The notes: generated by a model from the sequence alone, not told the origin. 64,000 nt of DNA from Paenibacillus bovis (GCA_007679095.1 VEFU01000003.1:1-64000), one strand, 5' to 3'; positions 34,772-46,046 are shown, numbered from the stretch's first letter. Made by a program: numbers and translations.

Positions 34772-35770
34772 TTATGGATGTTGCGTATTTTCTTCCATGT
34801 CTAATTCTTCTCTTTTTATGATACGCTCTTCATCCATTAATTTCGTAACAGTACCAATTCTTAAGTTTTTTGAACGAATTTCCGAAATTAACGTATTTAA
34901 AGCTTTTTCTGTTGCCTTAGTTGGATGCATAAGAATCATCGCACCTGGATGTACCTTGGATATTACCCGCTGGATCAATTGTTCAGGTGTTGGTTCTCGC
35001 CAATCAATTGTGTCAACAGTCCACATTACTGTTTTCATATGTAAAGAATCAGCAATAAGAACAGTTTCTTCTCGAAATGCACCTGCCGGAGGACCAAACC
35101 ATGTTACTGTTTTTCCAGTTGTAGCTTCGATGATTTCGTTCGTTTTCACTAATTCTTCTTTCATTCTATATGAACTAATATTTGCCATGTTGGGATGACT
35201 ATAGGAATGATTTCCTATTTCATGTCCACCATCAGCAATCATTTTTGCAAGATCTGGATTTTCTTTAACCCAGCGTCCTTCCAAAAAGAAGGTAGCATGT
35301 ACTTTATTTTCCTTAAGCGTTGCCAATATGGAAGGTAAATATTCATTCCCCCATGCAACATTGATTAGGAAACTAACAGCTGGTTTTTCTGGATGTCCTC
35401 TATAAATAGGTGATGGTGGCAAATCCTCCAAATGTATTTTGGGTGGTATTTGTTTAAATACTATCTTTTGTACATCAAAGGCTTTTTCTTTTATCATCTT
35501 ATTATATGATGCCTCTACATCCACTTCTAATCCATTATATCCTGGCATTGCTTTCCAAACTCGGTCGATTTTAGCATCAGATGGCGCTTTATTGAACTTT
35601 TTAGCTGCTGCTTCAATCAGATCTTGTAGATTTGACACATCTTGAGTACTTACATATACACTATTACTTCTTAATTCACTAATATACGTTTTACTAAATG
35701 GATTAAAAATTACAGACACTGATAGAATAACAATCACAACAAAGCCAATCAAGCTTTTTGCCCGAATCAC
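34772..35770 (-). CDS. ylxY: YlxY, polysaccharide-deacetylase-fold sporulation protein
   Basis: The 332-aa protein has an N-terminal membrane/signal segment, a spacer (about 30-110) and a NodB-type domain. The His pair is kept (HEIGNHSYSHPNM), but the usual DD motif reads INVAWGNEYL, so catalysis is doubtful. I choose GTG 35770, because AAGGAGG is 8 bases upstream and the product starts MIRAKSLIGF; frames from 35848 or 35791 include that site. A CATATTTTA motif just upstream may be a mother-cell -10. Confidence 0.88.
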   Translation of the reverse strand: MIRAKSLIGFVVIVILSVSVIFNPFSKTYISELRSNSVYVSTQDVSNLQDLIEAAAKKFNKAPSDAKIDRVWKAMPGYNGLEVDVEASYNKMIKEKAFDVQKIVFKQIPPKIHLEDLPPSPIYRGHPEKPAVSFLINVAWGNEYLPSILATLKENKVHATFFLEGRWVKENPDLAKMIADGGHEIGNHSYSHPNMANISSYRMKEELVKTNEIIEATTGKTVTWFGPPAGAFREETVLIADSLHMKTVMWTVDTIDWREPTPEQLIQRVISKVHPGAMILMHPTKATEKALNTLISEIRSKNLRIGTVTKLMDEERIIKREELDMEENTQHP

Positions 35771-35863
35771 ATGCAAAACCTCCTTCCTCATAAAATATGA
35801 ATAGGAAGGACAAGTTAGAACATCTAGCTCTATATGTTTAGTTTGCAATTTATGTAAATAGAA

Positions 35864-35887
35864 AATGCCAGGATTACTCCTGGCATT
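35864..35887 (-). terminator. Terminator of pnp
   Basis: AATGCCAGG pairs with CCTGGCATT, and the minus strand runs on TTCTATTT. It lies just after the pnp stop. Confidence 0.75.
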
Positions 35888-35896
35888 AATTTACTT

Positions 35897-38017
35897 TTAC
35901 TTCGCTTTTTCTTCTTTTTCTTTCTGCTCTTTTAGAACTGCTTTCCTTGAAACATTTACTCGACCTTGATTATCAATTTCAAGTACTTTTACAAGGATTT
36001 CATCGCCGATTGAAACAACGTCTTCCACTTTATTCACACGTTCTTCAGCTAATTGAGATATATGAACTAAACCGTCTTTTCCAGCGAATAGTTCTACAAA
36101 CGCACCAAATTTTTCAATTCTCTTTACTTTTCCAAGATACATTTGTCCAACTTCTACTTCTCTTACAATATCTTCTATAATCTTTCTTGCTTTCACATTC
36201 ATTTCTTCGTCTGAGGAAGCAATAAAGACCTTACCATCTTGCTCTATATCAATTTTTACGCCAGTTTCATCAATAATTTTATTGATTTGTTTTCCACTTG
36301 GTCCAATTACATCCCTAATCTTATCTGGATTTATTGTCATAGTAAGAATCTTCGGAGCGTACTTAGATAAATGCTCTCTAGGTGTTGAGATTGTTGCCAG
36401 CATAGATTTTAATATATGCATACGTCCTTCTTTTGCTTGAAGCAATGCTTCTTCAAGTATTTGACGAGACAATCCCTCAATTTTTATATCCATCTGCAAT
36501 GCAGTAACACCTTTTTCAGTTCCTGCAACTTTAAAGTCCATATCACCTAAATGGTCTTCCATTCCTTGGATATCTGTAAGTACTGTATAATGATCACCAG
36601 ATTTTACTAGTCCCATTGCAATACCTGCCACTGGAGCTTTAATTGGAACACCTGCATCCATCATTGCCAAAGTACTTGCACAAATACTTGCTTGTGATGT
36701 GGAGCCATTTGATTCTAATACTTCAGATACGAGACGGATTGTATAAGGGAAATCCGCTTCATTAGGGATTACTGGCTCTAATGCACGTTCGCCTAAAGCA
36801 CCGTGACCAATTTCTCTTCGACCTGGTCCACGAATTGGTCCAGTTTCCCCAACACTAAAGTGAGGGAAATTATAATGGTGCATAAATCGTTTCGTCTCTT
36901 CTACTCCCAATCCATCAAGAATTTGAACATCTCCTAATGCACCGAGAGTACAAATGCTTAATGCTTGTGTTTGGCCTCGAGTAAACAAGCCAGAACCATG
37001 TGTACGTGGTAAAAGATTCACTTCGGATGATAATGGTCGAATTTCGTCCGGCTTTCTACCATCTGGACGTACCTTTTCCACTGTAATTAATCTACGAACT
37101 TCTTCTTTCACCAAATTACTCAAAATTTGAGAAACTTGTTTTAGTGTATCTTCATCTATATCTTCACGTTCATTAAACTCTAAAATAACTCTTTCCTTCA
37201 CTGCACTAATTGCATCTTCTCTTGCATGTTTTTCTTCTACTTGGATTGCAGCAACTAGATCTTTTTCACACATGCTACGTACTACTTGATCAAGCTCCTT
37301 GTCCACTTCATAAAGAGTTACTTCCATTTTCTCTTTACCAACAGCGCGAACAATTTCTTCTTGGAATGCAATCAATTTTTTGATTTCTTCATGACCAAAC
37401 ATTATTGCTTCTAACATTGTTTCTTCAGGTACTTCAAGAGCTCCTGCTTCCACCATATTTATAGCATCTTTTGTTCCAGCTACAGTTAATGTGATATCGC
37501 TTTTTTCCATTTGTTCAACAGTTGGGTTCACAATAAAATTACCATCTACTCTACCAACTTCAACACCAGCTATTGGCCCTTCAAATGGTATATCAGATGT
37601 ACTTAAAGCTAGGGATGAACCAAACATTGCTGCCATTTCTGAAGAGCAATTTTGATCCACACTCATTACGATACTTATTACTTGTACATCGTTTCTGAAA
37701 CCATCCGCAAATAATGGACGAATAGGACGGTCAATTAAACGGCTTGCTAGAATGGCTTTTTCACTTGGACGTCCCTCTCTCTTAATGAAACCTCCAGGAA
37801 TTTTCCCAACTGCATATAATCTTTCTTCATAATTTACAGTTAAAGGGAAGAAATCAACTGCTTTTGCTTCTTTAGACGCAGTTGCAGTACAAAGTACAGC
37901 AGTTTCACCATAGCGAATTAGTACTGCACCGTTTGCTTGTTTTGCTAATTGGCCAACTTCTACTGTTAGGTTTCTGCCAGCCCAGTCCATGCTAAATGTT
38001 TGTTTCTGTTGTTCCAT
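35897..38017 (-). CDS. pnp: Polynucleotide phosphorylase
   Basis: PNPase degrades RNA 3' to 5' using phosphate. The 706-aa protein has two RNase PH domains (about 10-320 with helical insert; 325-545, including [18 protein letters not shown]), a KH domain (about 553-615, [15 protein letters not shown]) and an S1 domain (about 620-690, [17 protein letters not shown]). I choose ATG 38017, after GTGAGGATTA. The frame from 38044 adds nine residues without a good ribosome binding site. A 10-bp hairpin lies in the leader. Confidence 0.96.
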   Translation of the reverse strand: MEQQKQTFSMDWAGRNLTVEVGQLAKQANGAVLIRYGETAVLCTATASKEAKAVDFFPLTVNYEERLYAVGKIPGGFIKREGRPSEKAILASRLIDRPIRPLFADGFRNDVQVISIVMSVDQNCSSEMAAMFGSSLALSTSDIPFEGPIAGVEVGRVDGNFIVNPTVEQMEKSDITLTVAGTKDAINMVEAGALEVPEETMLEAIMFGHEEIKKLIAFQEEIVRAVGKEKMEVTLYEVDKELDQVVRSMCEKDLVAAIQVEEKHAREDAISAVKERVILEFNEREDIDEDTLKQVSQILSNLVKEEVRRLITVEKVRPDGRKPDEIRPLSSEVNLLPRTHGSGLFTRGQTQALSICTLGALGDVQILDGLGVEETKRFMHHYNFPHFSVGETGPIRGPGRREIGHGALGERALEPVIPNEADFPYTIRLVSEVLESNGSTSQASICASTLAMMDAGVPIKAPVAGIAMGLVKSGDHYTVLTDIQGMEDHLGDMDFKVAGTEKGVTALQMDIKIEGLSRQILEEALLQAKEGRMHILKSMLATISTPREHLSKYAPKILTMTINPDKIRDVIGPSGKQINKIIDETGVKIDIEQDGKVFIASSDEEMNVKARKIIEDIVREVEVGQMYLGKVKRIEKFGAFVELFAGKDGLVHISQLAEERVNKVEDVVSIGDEILVKVLEIDNQGRVNVSRKAVLKEQKEKEEKAK

Positions 38018-38047
38018 ATAGATAATCCTCACTTTCGATTCCATGCT

Positions 38048-38088
38048 GGACTTATTTATTATTGTTTACGAAAAATAAAAATAAGTCC
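38048..38088 (-). promoter_or_regulatory. Leader hairpin upstream of pnp
   Basis: GGACTTATTT and AAATAAGTCC form a 10-bp stem with a 21-base loop, some 30 bases before the pnp start. The rest of the 38089-38418 gap is A/T-rich; I see only a weak possible promoter (TTGATT-16-TATTTA near 38110-38140) and no gene. Confidence 0.5.
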
Positions 38089-38418
38089 TTGTAATTTGTT
38101 GGAATCACCGTTCATGACTTCACACTGAACATTAGACATAAATATGATTGATGACAATTGAATCAATTTCTAATTGTTTTCTTTCATTTGATAAAGTGTT
38201 TTCTTCTTCAAATGTAAATAATACTTATGGCCTTATAATATTACTCCATCTGGTTTATTTCATTATTGAATTTACAAAACGATAGAGCAACAAGTCTTCA
38301 CATTTCTTATCATATGTATGTCCAATGTTCAGTTCTGCCATTTTCATGACAGTTCTTTAGATGATTGGTTTGTCAATAAACGGTTATCCAATTTTTACTA
38401 GTTTGGTTAATCCTAAAA

Positions 38419-38446
38419 AAAAGCGGGAATGTACTCCCCGCTTTTT
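38419..38446 (-). terminator. Terminator of rpsO
   Basis: AAAGCGGG and CCCGCTTT form a GC-rich stem followed by eight Ts on the minus strand. Confidence 0.9.
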
Positions 38447-38462
38447 CTGACGGCGCATTGTC

Positions 38463-38732
38463 TTATCGACGAAGGCCAAGTTTGTTAATTAGATCACGAT
38501 AACGTTGAACATCTTTATTACGAAGATACGTTAAAAGATTACGGCGTCGGCCTACCATTTTCAATAATCCACGTCTTGAATGATGGTCCTTTTTGTGTAC
38601 ACGAAGATGCTCGTTCAATTTGTTGATTTCTTCTGTTAAAACCGCAATTTGAACTTCCGGAGATCCGGTATCAGTTTCATGAATCTTGTATTGGTTGATG
38701 ATTTCATTTTTTTGTTGTTGAGAAATCGCCAT
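38463..38732 (-). CDS. rpsO: 30S ribosomal protein S15
   Basis: S15 binds the 16S rRNA three-way junction and organises the platform. The 89-aa product has the family core [30 protein letters not shown] and [10 protein letters not shown] choose ATG 38732 because AGGAGGTGA lies 7 bases upstream and the length then equals that of B. subtilis S15. The upstream ATG would start inside the ribosome binding site. Confidence 0.98.
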   Translation of the reverse strand: MAISQQQKNEIINQYKIHETDTGSPEVQIAVLTEEINKLNEHLRVHKKDHHSRRGLLKMVGRRRNLLTYLRNKDVQRYRDLINKLGLRR

Positions 38733-38805
38733 CCTAGTCACCTCCTAATTTTCTATCCCCTATTACCTAGCAAACGTTGGTGAGGCGTATTGCCAAGCAA
38801 AGGTT
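38733..38805 (-). promoter_or_regulatory. Candidate S15 autoregulatory leader
   Basis: The mRNA leader carries TCACC (38779-38783) that can pair with GGTGA of the ribosome binding site (38738-38742), plus a TTGG/CCAA stem around it. Structured rpsO leaders bound by S15 are known in Firmicutes and other bacteria. Whether this is one needs structure comparison. Confidence 0.35.
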
Positions 38806-38845
38806 CTTGTTACTGTAATAGAATATCATCTTTCATAGGGTAAAA

Positions 38846-39796
38846 TCAAGTTTCTTTATCGAGTTTTTTAAAGTAATCCCTTGCAGTTTCCACATCTTTA
38901 TTCATTTCAGCTATTAAATCATCGACATTCTCGAATTTTAACTCATCTCGAATTCTTTCATGCCATTCAATAGCAACTTTTTCCCCATAAATATATTGAT
39001 TATAATCCAAAATAAAAACTTCTATAGATAATTGCTTTCTATCAGTGAATGTAGGATTATAACCAACATTACATACACCATTTTCCCATTTTCCTGAAAC
39101 AAAGAATTTTACCGAATATATTCCACCCTTCGGAGTTAAATAATCCCCTTCAAGTGCTACATTCGCTGTTGGAAAACCAATCGTTCTACCACGTTTATCA
39201 CCGTTTACTACGGTACCCTCTGTAATATAGTAGCGGCCTAATAGTTTTCTAGCGCCTTGCATATCACCATTATTAATTAATTGTCTAATCGCGGTTGAAC
39301 TAATCTTTTCATTATTCTTCTCGAGTTTTGATATCGTTGTAACATCAAAATTCCCTTTACTATGTTTTGGTAACAATTCCATATTTCCTTTGCCGAATTT
39401 ACCATAGGAATAATCAAAGCCTGCAATAACATGCTTTACATTTAAATTAATTAAATATTGATCAACAAATTCTTCTGGTTCTAGACTTGAAAAAGCTGAA
39501 GTAAATCGGATAACAAATAAATAATCTACACCAAGAGTATTAATAAATTTAATTTTATCTTCTAAAGGAGTTATATACTGAACGGGCTTTTTTCCTTTAC
39601 CTAAAACTACAGAAGGATGTGGATCAAAGGTCATCACAGCACTTTTCCAATTATTTTCTTTAGCGATGGATGTTGCAGTAGAAATTACTTTCTGATGTCC
39701 CATATGTACTCCATCAAAGAATCCTAGTGCTATTGCTAGCTCAGGGTATTCTCCTTTTTGAAATTGATGAGGATGATGTATCATTTTAACTTGCAA
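38846..39796 (-). CDS. ribC: Bifunctional riboflavin kinase / FAD synthetase
   Basis: The 316-aa enzyme converts riboflavin to FMN and FAD. The N-terminal FAD synthetase domain has GFFDGVHMGHQ (25-35), and the C-terminal kinase domain has GDKRGRTIGFPTANV. The start is TTG at 39796, with AGGTGA close upstream, and the product MQVKMIHHPHQF aligns with B. subtilis RibC; the next ATG (39784) is further from the site. Known as ribC in Bacillus and ribF elsewhere. Confidence 0.95.
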   Translation of the reverse strand: MQVKMIHHPHQFQKGEYPELAIALGFFDGVHMGHQKVISTATSIAKENNWKSAVMTFDPHPSVVLGKGKKPVQYITPLEDKIKFINTLGVDYLFVIRFTSAFSSLEPEEFVDQYLINLNVKHVIAGFDYSYGKFGKGNMELLPKHSKGNFDVTTISKLEKNNEKISSTAIRQLINNGDMQGARKLLGRYYITEGTVVNGDKRGRTIGFPTANVALEGDYLTPKGGIYSVKFFVSGKWENGVCNVGYNPTFTDRKQLSIEVFILDYNQYIYGEKVAIEWHERIRDELKFENVDDLIAEMNKDVETARDYFKKLDKET

Positions 39797-39822
39797 TTTT
39801 TATCACCTATTTTCGTTGAATC

Positions 39823-40728
39823 TTAAGTATTACGTAAAATTTTAACCGGCTTTATAACATTTTCTTTATTTGGATGGAGTTGATATATTGCAAATGCTTC
39901 CGAATTATATTCCATCACCACATGTCCATCTGGCCAATCTACTGGTTTTGGTAATACCGCTCCATTTTTAATTCTCAACACTAAACTATCATCTAAAATG
40001 TATTTCGGCAAATATGAAATACCCGTCTCTAATGGATAAATATTATCCATTAGTTCGCCATTTAACATGAATTTCTCGATGTCTTCGAACGATAAACAAT
40101 GTTCTGACGTAAACGAAGCGGAAGCAATTCTCGTTAACTTTGACATATGAGCCGGATAACCTAGTTTTTCACCTATTGTTACGGCCAGTGTTCTAATATA
40201 AGTACCTTTACTACATTTCACTCGAAAAGAAAATATACATTTTCCATCTTTCATTTTTATCGAATCTTCATCTAGACTAATTTGATAAATATGAACTTTT
40301 CGTGTTGGTCTTTCTACTGTAATACCTGCTCGGGCATATTCATATAATTTTTTCCCATTTACTTTGACCGCCGAATACATTGGAGGTGTTTGTTCTATTT
40401 CACCTGTTAGTGTCTGCAACACATTTTTTATTGCTTGTATAGAAATAGGATCTTCTATCTTTTTCGACTCTACTATTTCACCATGAGCATCTTCCGTTGT
40501 TGTCGAATATCCGATTGTTACTTCACCTATGTATTCTTTACCTGCATCTGTAATATACTCAGCCACTTTTGTTGCTCTACCTATACAAATTGGTAGTACA
40601 CCATCTACTTCTGGGTCTAATGTTCCTGTATGACCAACTTTTTTCATTTTTAATATTTTACGGATTTTAAAAACACAGTCATGGGATGTCATTCCCCTCG
40701 GTTTCCAAAGAGGTATAATACCGTCCAT
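39823..40728 (-). CDS. truB: tRNA pseudouridine-55 synthase
   Basis: TruB makes pseudouridine 55 in the T-loop of tRNAs. The 301-aa protein has the catalytic Asp38 in GHTGTLDPEVDGVLP and the KGTYIRTLAVTIGEKLG motif. The start ATG follows GGAGGTTACA. It is downstream of rbfA behind a palindromic terminator. Confidence 0.96.
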   Translation of the reverse strand: MDGIIPLWKPRGMTSHDCVFKIRKILKMKKVGHTGTLDPEVDGVLPICIGRATKVAEYITDAGKEYIGEVTIGYSTTTEDAHGEIVESKKIEDPISIQAIKNVLQTLTGEIEQTPPMYSAVKVNGKKLYEYARAGITVERPTRKVHIYQISLDEDSIKMKDGKCIFSFRVKCSKGTYIRTLAVTIGEKLGYPAHMSKLTRIASASFTSEHCLSFEDIEKFMLNGELMDNIYPLETGISYLPKYILDDSLVLRIKNGAVLPKPVDWPDGHVVMEYNSEAFAIYQLHPNKENVIKPVKILRNT

Positions 40729-40755
40729 TGTAACCTCCTATATTCATCAATAAAA

Positions 40756-40779
40756 ATGGATAGACATATGTCTATCCAT
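40756..40779 (-). terminator. Palindromic terminator between rbfA and truB
   Basis: A perfect 24-bp palindrome centred on CATATG is followed on the minus strand by TTTTTATTG. It may only partly stop the long rimP-infB transcript. Confidence 0.7.
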
Positions 40780-40795
40780 GTTCATTGAATAATGA

Positions 40796-41137
40796 TTAAT
40801 CATTTTTAATTTCCTTTAATAATGTTTCGATTCGATTTCCATAATCGATTGATTCGTCGAATTCAAAAATTAGTTCAGGAGTTTTTCGCAAACGAATTCT
40901 TTGACCAATTTCTGACCTAATAAACCCTTTTGCTTTTTCGAGGCCTTTTAGCGTATTTTCCTTCTGATCATCATCACCTAGTACTGAAATATATACGGTC
41001 GCTTGTTGGAGATCACCTGTAACATGTACATCTGTAATCGTAACAAAACCTACTCTAGGGTCTTTTAGTTTTCTGGTGATGATGTCACCAAGTTCCTTTT
41101 TCATTTGTTCGCCAACTCGGTTTGCACGTACACTCAT
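40796..41137 (-). CDS. rbfA: Ribosome-binding factor A
   Basis: RbfA helps mature the 5' end of 16S rRNA at low temperature. The 113-aa KH-like protein begins [20 protein letters not shown] and has [19 protein letters not shown] in the centre. I choose ATG 41137, after GAGGTG. The ATG three codons upstream would sit too close to that site. Confidence 0.96.
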   Translation of the reverse strand: MSVRANRVGEQMKKELGDIITRKLKDPRVGFVTITDVHVTGDLQQATVYISVLGDDDQKENTLKGLEKAKGFIRSEIGQRIRLRKTPELIFEFDESIDYGNRIETLLKEIKND

Positions 41138-41155
41138 GTATAACACCTCATTAAT

Positions 41156-41434
41156 TTACAGCCACTCGAAATTCGTTTCTATTCTCTCCCATTCTGGAAA
41201 AGAATCCATAAATTTCAAGGCGTTAAGTAATTCACGCTCACATTGTTTTTTTGAGGATGAAACAGTTACTAATGCTATCTTGGTAATATTCCACATATCT
41301 TGATGTCCGATTTCAGAAACAGCAATATTATACTTCTGTTTCAACCTCATGATTACTCTTTGTAAAACCGCACGTTTTTCTTTAAGGGATTGAGCATGAA
41401 ATATGGTAATTTCACATTCAACATATCCTATCAA
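41156..41434 (-). CDS. ylxP: YlxP, DUF503 protein
   Basis: The 92-aa ferredoxin-like-fold protein of the DUF503 family has [20 protein letters not shown] near residues 18-37 and a C-terminal [11 protein letters not shown]. It is found between infB and rbfA across Firmicutes and is probably linked to ribosome assembly; the function is unproven. It overlaps infB by 4 bp. Confidence 0.92.
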   Translation of the reverse strand: MIGYVECEITIFHAQSLKEKRAVLQRVIMRLKQKYNIAVSEIGHQDMWNITKIALVTVSSSKKQCERELLNALKFMDSFPEWERIETNFEWL

Positions 41435-43695
41435 GTGCGTTCAATCTCTTCCATTAAGAAGGCTTCAATAACATCTTCTTCTTTAATATCATTAAAGTTC
41501 TTAATTGTTATACCACATTCATAACCTTGACTTACTTCTTTTACATCGTCTTTATAGCGTTTGAGGTCATCAATAACCCCTTCAAAAATGACGATTCCAT
41601 TTCTAATTAATCGTACGCCACTATCACGTGTAATCTTTCCATCCGTTACATATGAACCAGCGATTGTACCAATTTTAGAAACTTTGAATGTTTGGCGAAC
41701 TTCTGCTTGCCCAATTACTTTTTCTTCATATTCTGGGTCAAGCATACCTTTCATTGCTGCCTCAATTTCTTCAATTGCTTTATAAATAACACGATGTAGG
41801 CGAACTTCTACTTTTTCAGCTTCAGCAGCGCGTTTTGCATTCACATCAGGTCTAACATTAAATCCAATAACAATTGCATTGGAAGCTGCTGCTAAAGTAA
41901 TATCAGATTCATTAATTGCACCAACTGCAGTATGGATTATTTTAATATTAACCCCTTCTACATCAATCTGTCTTAGTGCTGCTGCTAGAGCTTCTACAGA
42001 TCCTTGAACATCTGCTTTCACAATAACATTTAGATCTTTCATCTCGCCTTGTTTCATTTGCTCAAATAATGTATCAAGGCTAACACGAGAACTTTCATTT
42101 CTGGAAGCTAGTAATGCTTCTTGTGCACGAATTTCTCCAATTTGCCTTGCTGTCTTCTCATCATCAAAAACAACAAATCTGTCTCCAGCTTGTGGAACAT
42201 CATTAAGACCTGTAATTTCTACTGGAGTCGATGGTCCTGCAGTTTTCACTCGACGTCCGACATCATTTACCATTGCTCGGACACGACCAAAGGTACTTCC
42301 AACAACAATCGGATCACCGATTTTCAACGTACCATTTTGGACTAGAAGTGTTGCAACAGATCCACGACCTTTATCTAATTGTGCTTCTATTACTGTTCCT
42401 ATAGCGTTACGGTTAGGATTTGCCTTTAACTCTTCAACCTCACTAACTAAAAGGACCATTTCAAGTAAATTGTCAATTCCTTCGCCTTTTAGTGCTGAGA
42501 TTGGAACAAAGATAGTATCTCCACCCCAATCTTCCGGAATTAAGCCGTGTTCTGTTAATTCTTGCATAACTCGATCCGGATTTGCAGTCGGTTTATCCAT
42601 TTTATTTACAGCAACAATAATTGGAACTTCAGCTGCTTTAGCATGATTAATTGCTTCCACAGTTTGTGGCATAACACCATCATCGGCTGCAACAACTAAT
42701 ATGGTAATATCGGTAACTTTTGCCCCTCTTGCACGCATTGTTGTAAACGCTGCGTGACCAGGTGTGTCTAGGAATGTAATTTTCTTTTCGTTACTTACGA
42801 TTTGATAGGCACCAATATGTTGCGTGATACCCCCAGCTTCACCAGCAGTTACTTTTGTATTTCTTAATGAGTCTAGTAATGTGGTTTTACCATGGTCAAC
42901 GTGACCCATAATTGTAACTACTGACGGACGCTCCACTAAGTCTTCCTCATTATCATCATTAAAATACACTTCAAGATCAGTTGTATCGATTTGAATTTCT
43001 TCTTCAACTTCTACGCCATATTCTGAACAAATTAATTCAATCGCATCTTTATCTAGATCTTGATTAATAGTAGCAATTACACCTAGCATAAATAACTTTT
43101 TAATGATTTCAGAAGGCTCTCTATGGATTTTTTTTGCTAATTCACCAACTGTAAGTGAACCGGAAAAGATAATTTTCTCTGGTAATTCTTTTTGCTTTGG
43201 TGGAGCCGGTTGATGTTGCTGTGGCTTTTGCCTTTGTTTTGAATTATTGTTATTACCTTTTTTATTACTATTGTTATTTTTGTTTCCCCAATTATCTTTC
43301 TGCTGCCTATTTTTAGGTTGGTTACCGGTACTATTTTTCATATTAGGTTTATTTTGCCTCATCTCATTGCGTGGATTTGCTTTTTTGTCTGTTTTATCAT
43401 TCGAACGTTTTACCGCATTATCGCTATTATTTGATTGCGTTTTATTTTGAATGTTCGTTGCAGTATTACTCTTATTTCGAGTATGTTGATTATTATTAGC
43501 AGTATTTTTCCCGCTATTATTTGGCTGACTTGCTTGTTTTCCATTAAAAATATTATCTAATTTATTCGCTGTATCACGATCAATCATCGACATATGGTTT
43601 GATACTGTAACATTCAAACCTTTAAGCTTTTCAATAATATCCTTACTGGAAGTGTTTTGTTTTTTAGCATATTCATATACACGTATTTTACTCAT
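41431..43695 (-). CDS. infB: Translation initiation factor IF-2
   Basis: IF-2 brings initiator tRNA to the ribosome. The 754-aa protein has an N-terminal IF2N helix domain ([12 protein letters not shown]), a long Asn/Lys/Gln-rich disordered stretch (about 52-165), a second IF2N domain (about 172-225), the G domain with GHVDHGKT (264-271), DTPGH and NKMD, and C-terminal domains II-IV. The low-complexity stretch is richer in Asn than in B. subtilis. The start ATG follows GGGGGTGAA. Confidence 0.97.
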   Translation of the reverse strand: MSKIRVYEYAKKQNTSSKDIIEKLKGLNVTVSNHMSMIDRDTANKLDNIFNGKQASQPNNSGKNTANNNQHTRNKSNTATNIQNKTQSNNSDNAVKRSNDKTDKKANPRNEMRQNKPNMKNSTGNQPKNRQQKDNWGNKNNNSNKKGNNNNSKQRQKPQQHQPAPPKQKELPEKIIFSGSLTVGELAKKIHREPSEIIKKLFMLGVIATINQDLDKDAIELICSEYGVEVEEEIQIDTTDLEVYFNDDNEEDLVERPSVVTIMGHVDHGKTTLLDSLRNTKVTAGEAGGITQHIGAYQIVSNEKKITFLDTPGHAAFTTMRARGAKVTDITILVVAADDGVMPQTVEAINHAKAAEVPIIVAVNKMDKPTANPDRVMQELTEHGLIPEDWGGDTIFVPISALKGEGIDNLLEMVLLVSEVEELKANPNRNAIGTVIEAQLDKGRGSVATLLVQNGTLKIGDPIVVGSTFGRVRAMVNDVGRRVKTAGPSTPVEITGLNDVPQAGDRFVVFDDEKTARQIGEIRAQEALLASRNESSRVSLDTLFEQMKQGEMKDLNVIVKADVQGSVEALAAALRQIDVEGVNIKIIHTAVGAINESDITLAAASNAIVIGFNVRPDVNAKRAAEAEKVEVRLHRVIYKAIEEIEAAMKGMLDPEYEEKVIGQAEVRQTFKVSKIGTIAGSYVTDGKITRDSGVRLIRNGIVIFEGVIDDLKRYKDDVKEVSQGYECGITIKNFNDIKEEDVIEAFLMEEIERT

Positions 43696-43710
43696 TGGTT
43701 CACCCCCGTT

Positions 43711-44016
43711 TTATTCATCGAGCATGGAAGAAAGTTTCTGTGCAAAACCTTCATCCAAGACCGCTACAACTACTCTTTCAAACTTTCCTATAGCATGGCC
43801 TAATTGATTTCTTGACTGTACGAATCGGAAAGGAATTTTGTAGAATGTACATTTGTCCTGGATTTTTTTAGTAGTATTAATGGAAGCATCTTTAGATATA
43901 AGTACTAGCTTTGCTTTATTACTCTTTATTTCCTTCACTACTAACTCTTCTCCAGAAATAATCTTTCTAGCTCGATTTGCCAATCCAAGCAGTGACATCC
44001 ATTTCTCTTGTTGCAT
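43711..44016 (-). CDS. rplGA: RplGA (YlxQ), L7Ae-family RNA-binding protein
   Basis: The 101-aa protein of the L7Ae/L30e family has [20 protein letters not shown] and [11 protein letters not shown], and probably binds kink-turn RNA. I choose ATG 44016 by comparison with B. subtilis YlxQ. The ATG at 44034 would add six residues and overlap rnpM by 14 bases; both are possible. It lies within the nusA-infB operon. Confidence 0.92.
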   Translation of the reverse strand: MQQEKWMSLLGLANRARKIISGEELVVKEIKSNKAKLVLISKDASINTTKKIQDKCTFYKIPFRFVQSRNQLGHAIGKFERVVVAVLDEGFAQKLSSMLDE

Positions 44017-44020
44017 TATC

Positions 44021-44296
44021 TCACTTACTTTCATTATCTACTAATGCAAGTAGTTCTTCATATACGGATTCATCAACTTCAGTATTAAGTTGGCTAGCAA
44101 ACAAATTCTTTTGTTTTGCCTTCATTATTGCTTCGCGATCTAAAGATACGTATGCTCCTCGACCTGGTTTTTTCCCTGTTACGTCGACGGAGACTTCACC
44201 TTCTTTAGAACGTACGATTCTAATCATCTCTTTTTTTGGCTTCATTTCCCCTGTTGCTAAACATTTTCTCATCGGAATCTTTCTTTGTTTCGCCAA
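44021..44296 (-). CDS. rnpM: RnpM (YlxR), RNase P modulator
   Basis: The 91-aa basic protein of the YlxR family has [20 protein letters not shown] and GRGAYVS. In B. subtilis the protein binds RNase P RNA and tunes its activity. It is 12 bp downstream of nusA and overlaps or nearly touches rplGA. Confidence 0.94.
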   Translation of the reverse strand: MAKQRKIPMRKCLATGEMKPKKEMIRIVRSKEGEVSVDVTGKKPGRGAYVSLDREAIMKAKQKNLFASQLNTEVDESVYEELLALVDNESK

Positions 44297-44308
44297 ACCT
44301 ATTCACCT

Positions 44309-45436
44309 CTATTCGATGTCGTCCTCATTGAAATTAAAATCATCATTTGAGTCATCGTCATCAAAAAGTAAAAGCGGTTCTTCACGTGGATAAATACCAG
44401 CTTCACGAGCATCTGTTTCACTCTTAATATCGATTTTCCAACCTGTTAATTTAGCTGCTAGTCGTGCATTTTGTCCTCTTTTCCCTATCGCTAGAGAAAG
44501 TTGGTAATCTGGAACGACGACAGTGGTTGCTTTTTCTTCCTCATTAACCGCAACATCTAGAACCTTGGATGGACTTAATGCATTCGCTACGAAGACTACA
44601 GGATCTTGTGACCATTCCACAATATCAATTTTTTCGCCTTTTAACTCGTTTACAATTGCCTGAACACGAGTCCCTTTTGGTCCAACACAGGATCCAACTG
44701 GATCAATTTCTGGATTATCTGTACCTACAGAAATTTTAGAGCGGTCTCCAGCTTCACGTGCTACAGACTTAATTTCAACTGTACCATCAAAAATTTCAGG
44801 TACTTCAATTTCAAATAGTCTTTTTAATAAACCAGGATGTGTTCTCGATACATATATTTGCGGACCTTTTGTTGTTTTCTCTACCTTTGTAATGAAAACC
44901 TTAATACGATCATGTGGCTTATATGTTTCATTTGGCATTTGCTCACTTTGTGGTAATAAAGCTTCAATCTTACCAAGACTCACATAAATATAGCGAGAGT
45001 CATAACGTTGAACAATTCCTGTCATGATGTCCTCTTCGCGATCGATAAATTCAGAATATATGATTCCTCTTTCTGCCTCGCGAACTCGTTGTGTAACAAC
45101 TTGTTTAGCAGTTTGAGCAGCGATTCTACCAAAATCCTTTGGTGTAACTTCCAGCTCTACAATATCTCCTATTTCATAGGATGGATTTAGTTTTTTCGCT
45201 TCGTCTATGGAGATTTCTAACCTAGAATCAAAAACACCCTCAACGATTTCTTTACGAGCAAATACTCTCATGGTACCAGTCTCTAAATTTAAGTCAACAC
45301 GGACATTTTGTGCTTGATTAAAGTTTCGTTTATAAGCAGAAACAAGGGCTGCTTCTATCGCTTCAATCAAAACATTTCGACTAATCCCTTTTTCTTTTTC
45401 CAATATAATGAGAGCATCTAATAACTCTGAGCTCAT
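44309..45436 (-). CDS. nusA: Transcription termination/antitermination factor NusA
   Basis: NusA binds RNA polymerase and nascent RNA. The 375-aa protein has the N-terminal polymerase-binding domain (about 1-125), S1 (about 130-200), and KH1 and KH2 (about 205-345, with [14 protein letters not shown] and [19 protein letters not shown]), ending in an acidic Asp-rich tail. No C-terminal acidic repeats like those of E. coli are present, as expected for Firmicutes. Confidence 0.97.
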   Translation of the reverse strand: MSSELLDALIILEKEKGISRNVLIEAIEAALVSAYKRNFNQAQNVRVDLNLETGTMRVFARKEIVEGVFDSRLEISIDEAKKLNPSYEIGDIVELEVTPKDFGRIAAQTAKQVVTQRVREAERGIIYSEFIDREEDIMTGIVQRYDSRYIYVSLGKIEALLPQSEQMPNETYKPHDRIKVFITKVEKTTKGPQIYVSRTHPGLLKRLFEIEVPEIFDGTVEIKSVAREAGDRSKISVGTDNPEIDPVGSCVGPKGTRVQAIVNELKGEKIDIVEWSQDPVVFVANALSPSKVLDVAVNEEEKATTVVVPDYQLSLAIGKRGQNARLAAKLTGWKIDIKSETDAREAGIYPREEPLLLFDDDDSNDDFNFNEDDIE

Positions 45437-45477
45437 TCAAATGTCATCCCCTTTTAACTTACGTTAGTAAGTAATTA

Positions 45478-45513
45478 TTGGCATTCATTCAATCAGTTGT
45501 GATGAATGGCCAA
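45478..45513 (-). other. Hairpin between rimP and nusA
   Basis: TTGGCATTCAT and ATGAATGGCCAA pair with a single bulge. No T-run follows on the minus strand, so it is more likely a processing or stability element than a terminator. Confidence 0.45.
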
Positions 45514-45524
45514 TTTCATATTTT

Positions 45525-45992
45525 TTAAAATACAATTGCCAATCTGGCACTCGCTATTTTATCGGTAGGTACTTCAACTATGCTCGTTCTAGTCTTCACC
45601 TTAATTTCCATCGTTAATTTGCCTTCGATAAAATCAATAAGTTTGCCTTCAAAAGACTTTTCACCATTTAAAGGTTCATATGTTTTGACAAATATGTTTT
45701 TTCCTATCGCTTTTTTAAAATCTGCTTCTTTTTTCAGTGGTCGTTCTGCACCTGGTGAAGAAACTTCTAAAAAATAGTTATGAGGTATTGGATCAAGCTT
45801 ATCTAGGTGTTCACTCAATCGCTCACTCACAATGCCACATTCCTCGATATCTATACCCTCGTCCTTATCAATGAATATACGGAGAAACCAGTTCTTACCT
45901 TCCTTAACATATTCCACATCAACGAGTTCAAGATTCATATCTGCGATTATGGGCGTTACGAGTTCTTCAACTAAGTCGGTTACTTTGCTCAT
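45525..45992 (-). CDS. rimP: Ribosome maturation factor RimP
   Basis: RimP assists assembly of the 30S subunit. The 155-aa protein shows [20 protein letters not shown] in the N-terminal domain and [15 protein letters not shown] at the domain border. I choose ATG 45992, with GGAGGT 5 bases upstream. The frame from 46010 starts before that site. It heads the rimP-nusA-infB operon. Confidence 0.96.
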   Translation of the reverse strand: MSKVTDLVEELVTPIIADMNLELVDVEYVKEGKNWFLRIFIDKDEGIDIEECGIVSERLSEHLDKLDPIPHNYFLEVSSPGAERPLKKEADFKKAIGKNIFVKTYEPLNGEKSFEGKLIDFIEGKLTMEIKVKTRTSIVEVPTDKIASARLAIVF

Positions 45993-46046
45993 AATTACCT
46001 CCATGTCCACAAGTTCAAGGTGTATTGGTTAATTTTCCAGTACAAT

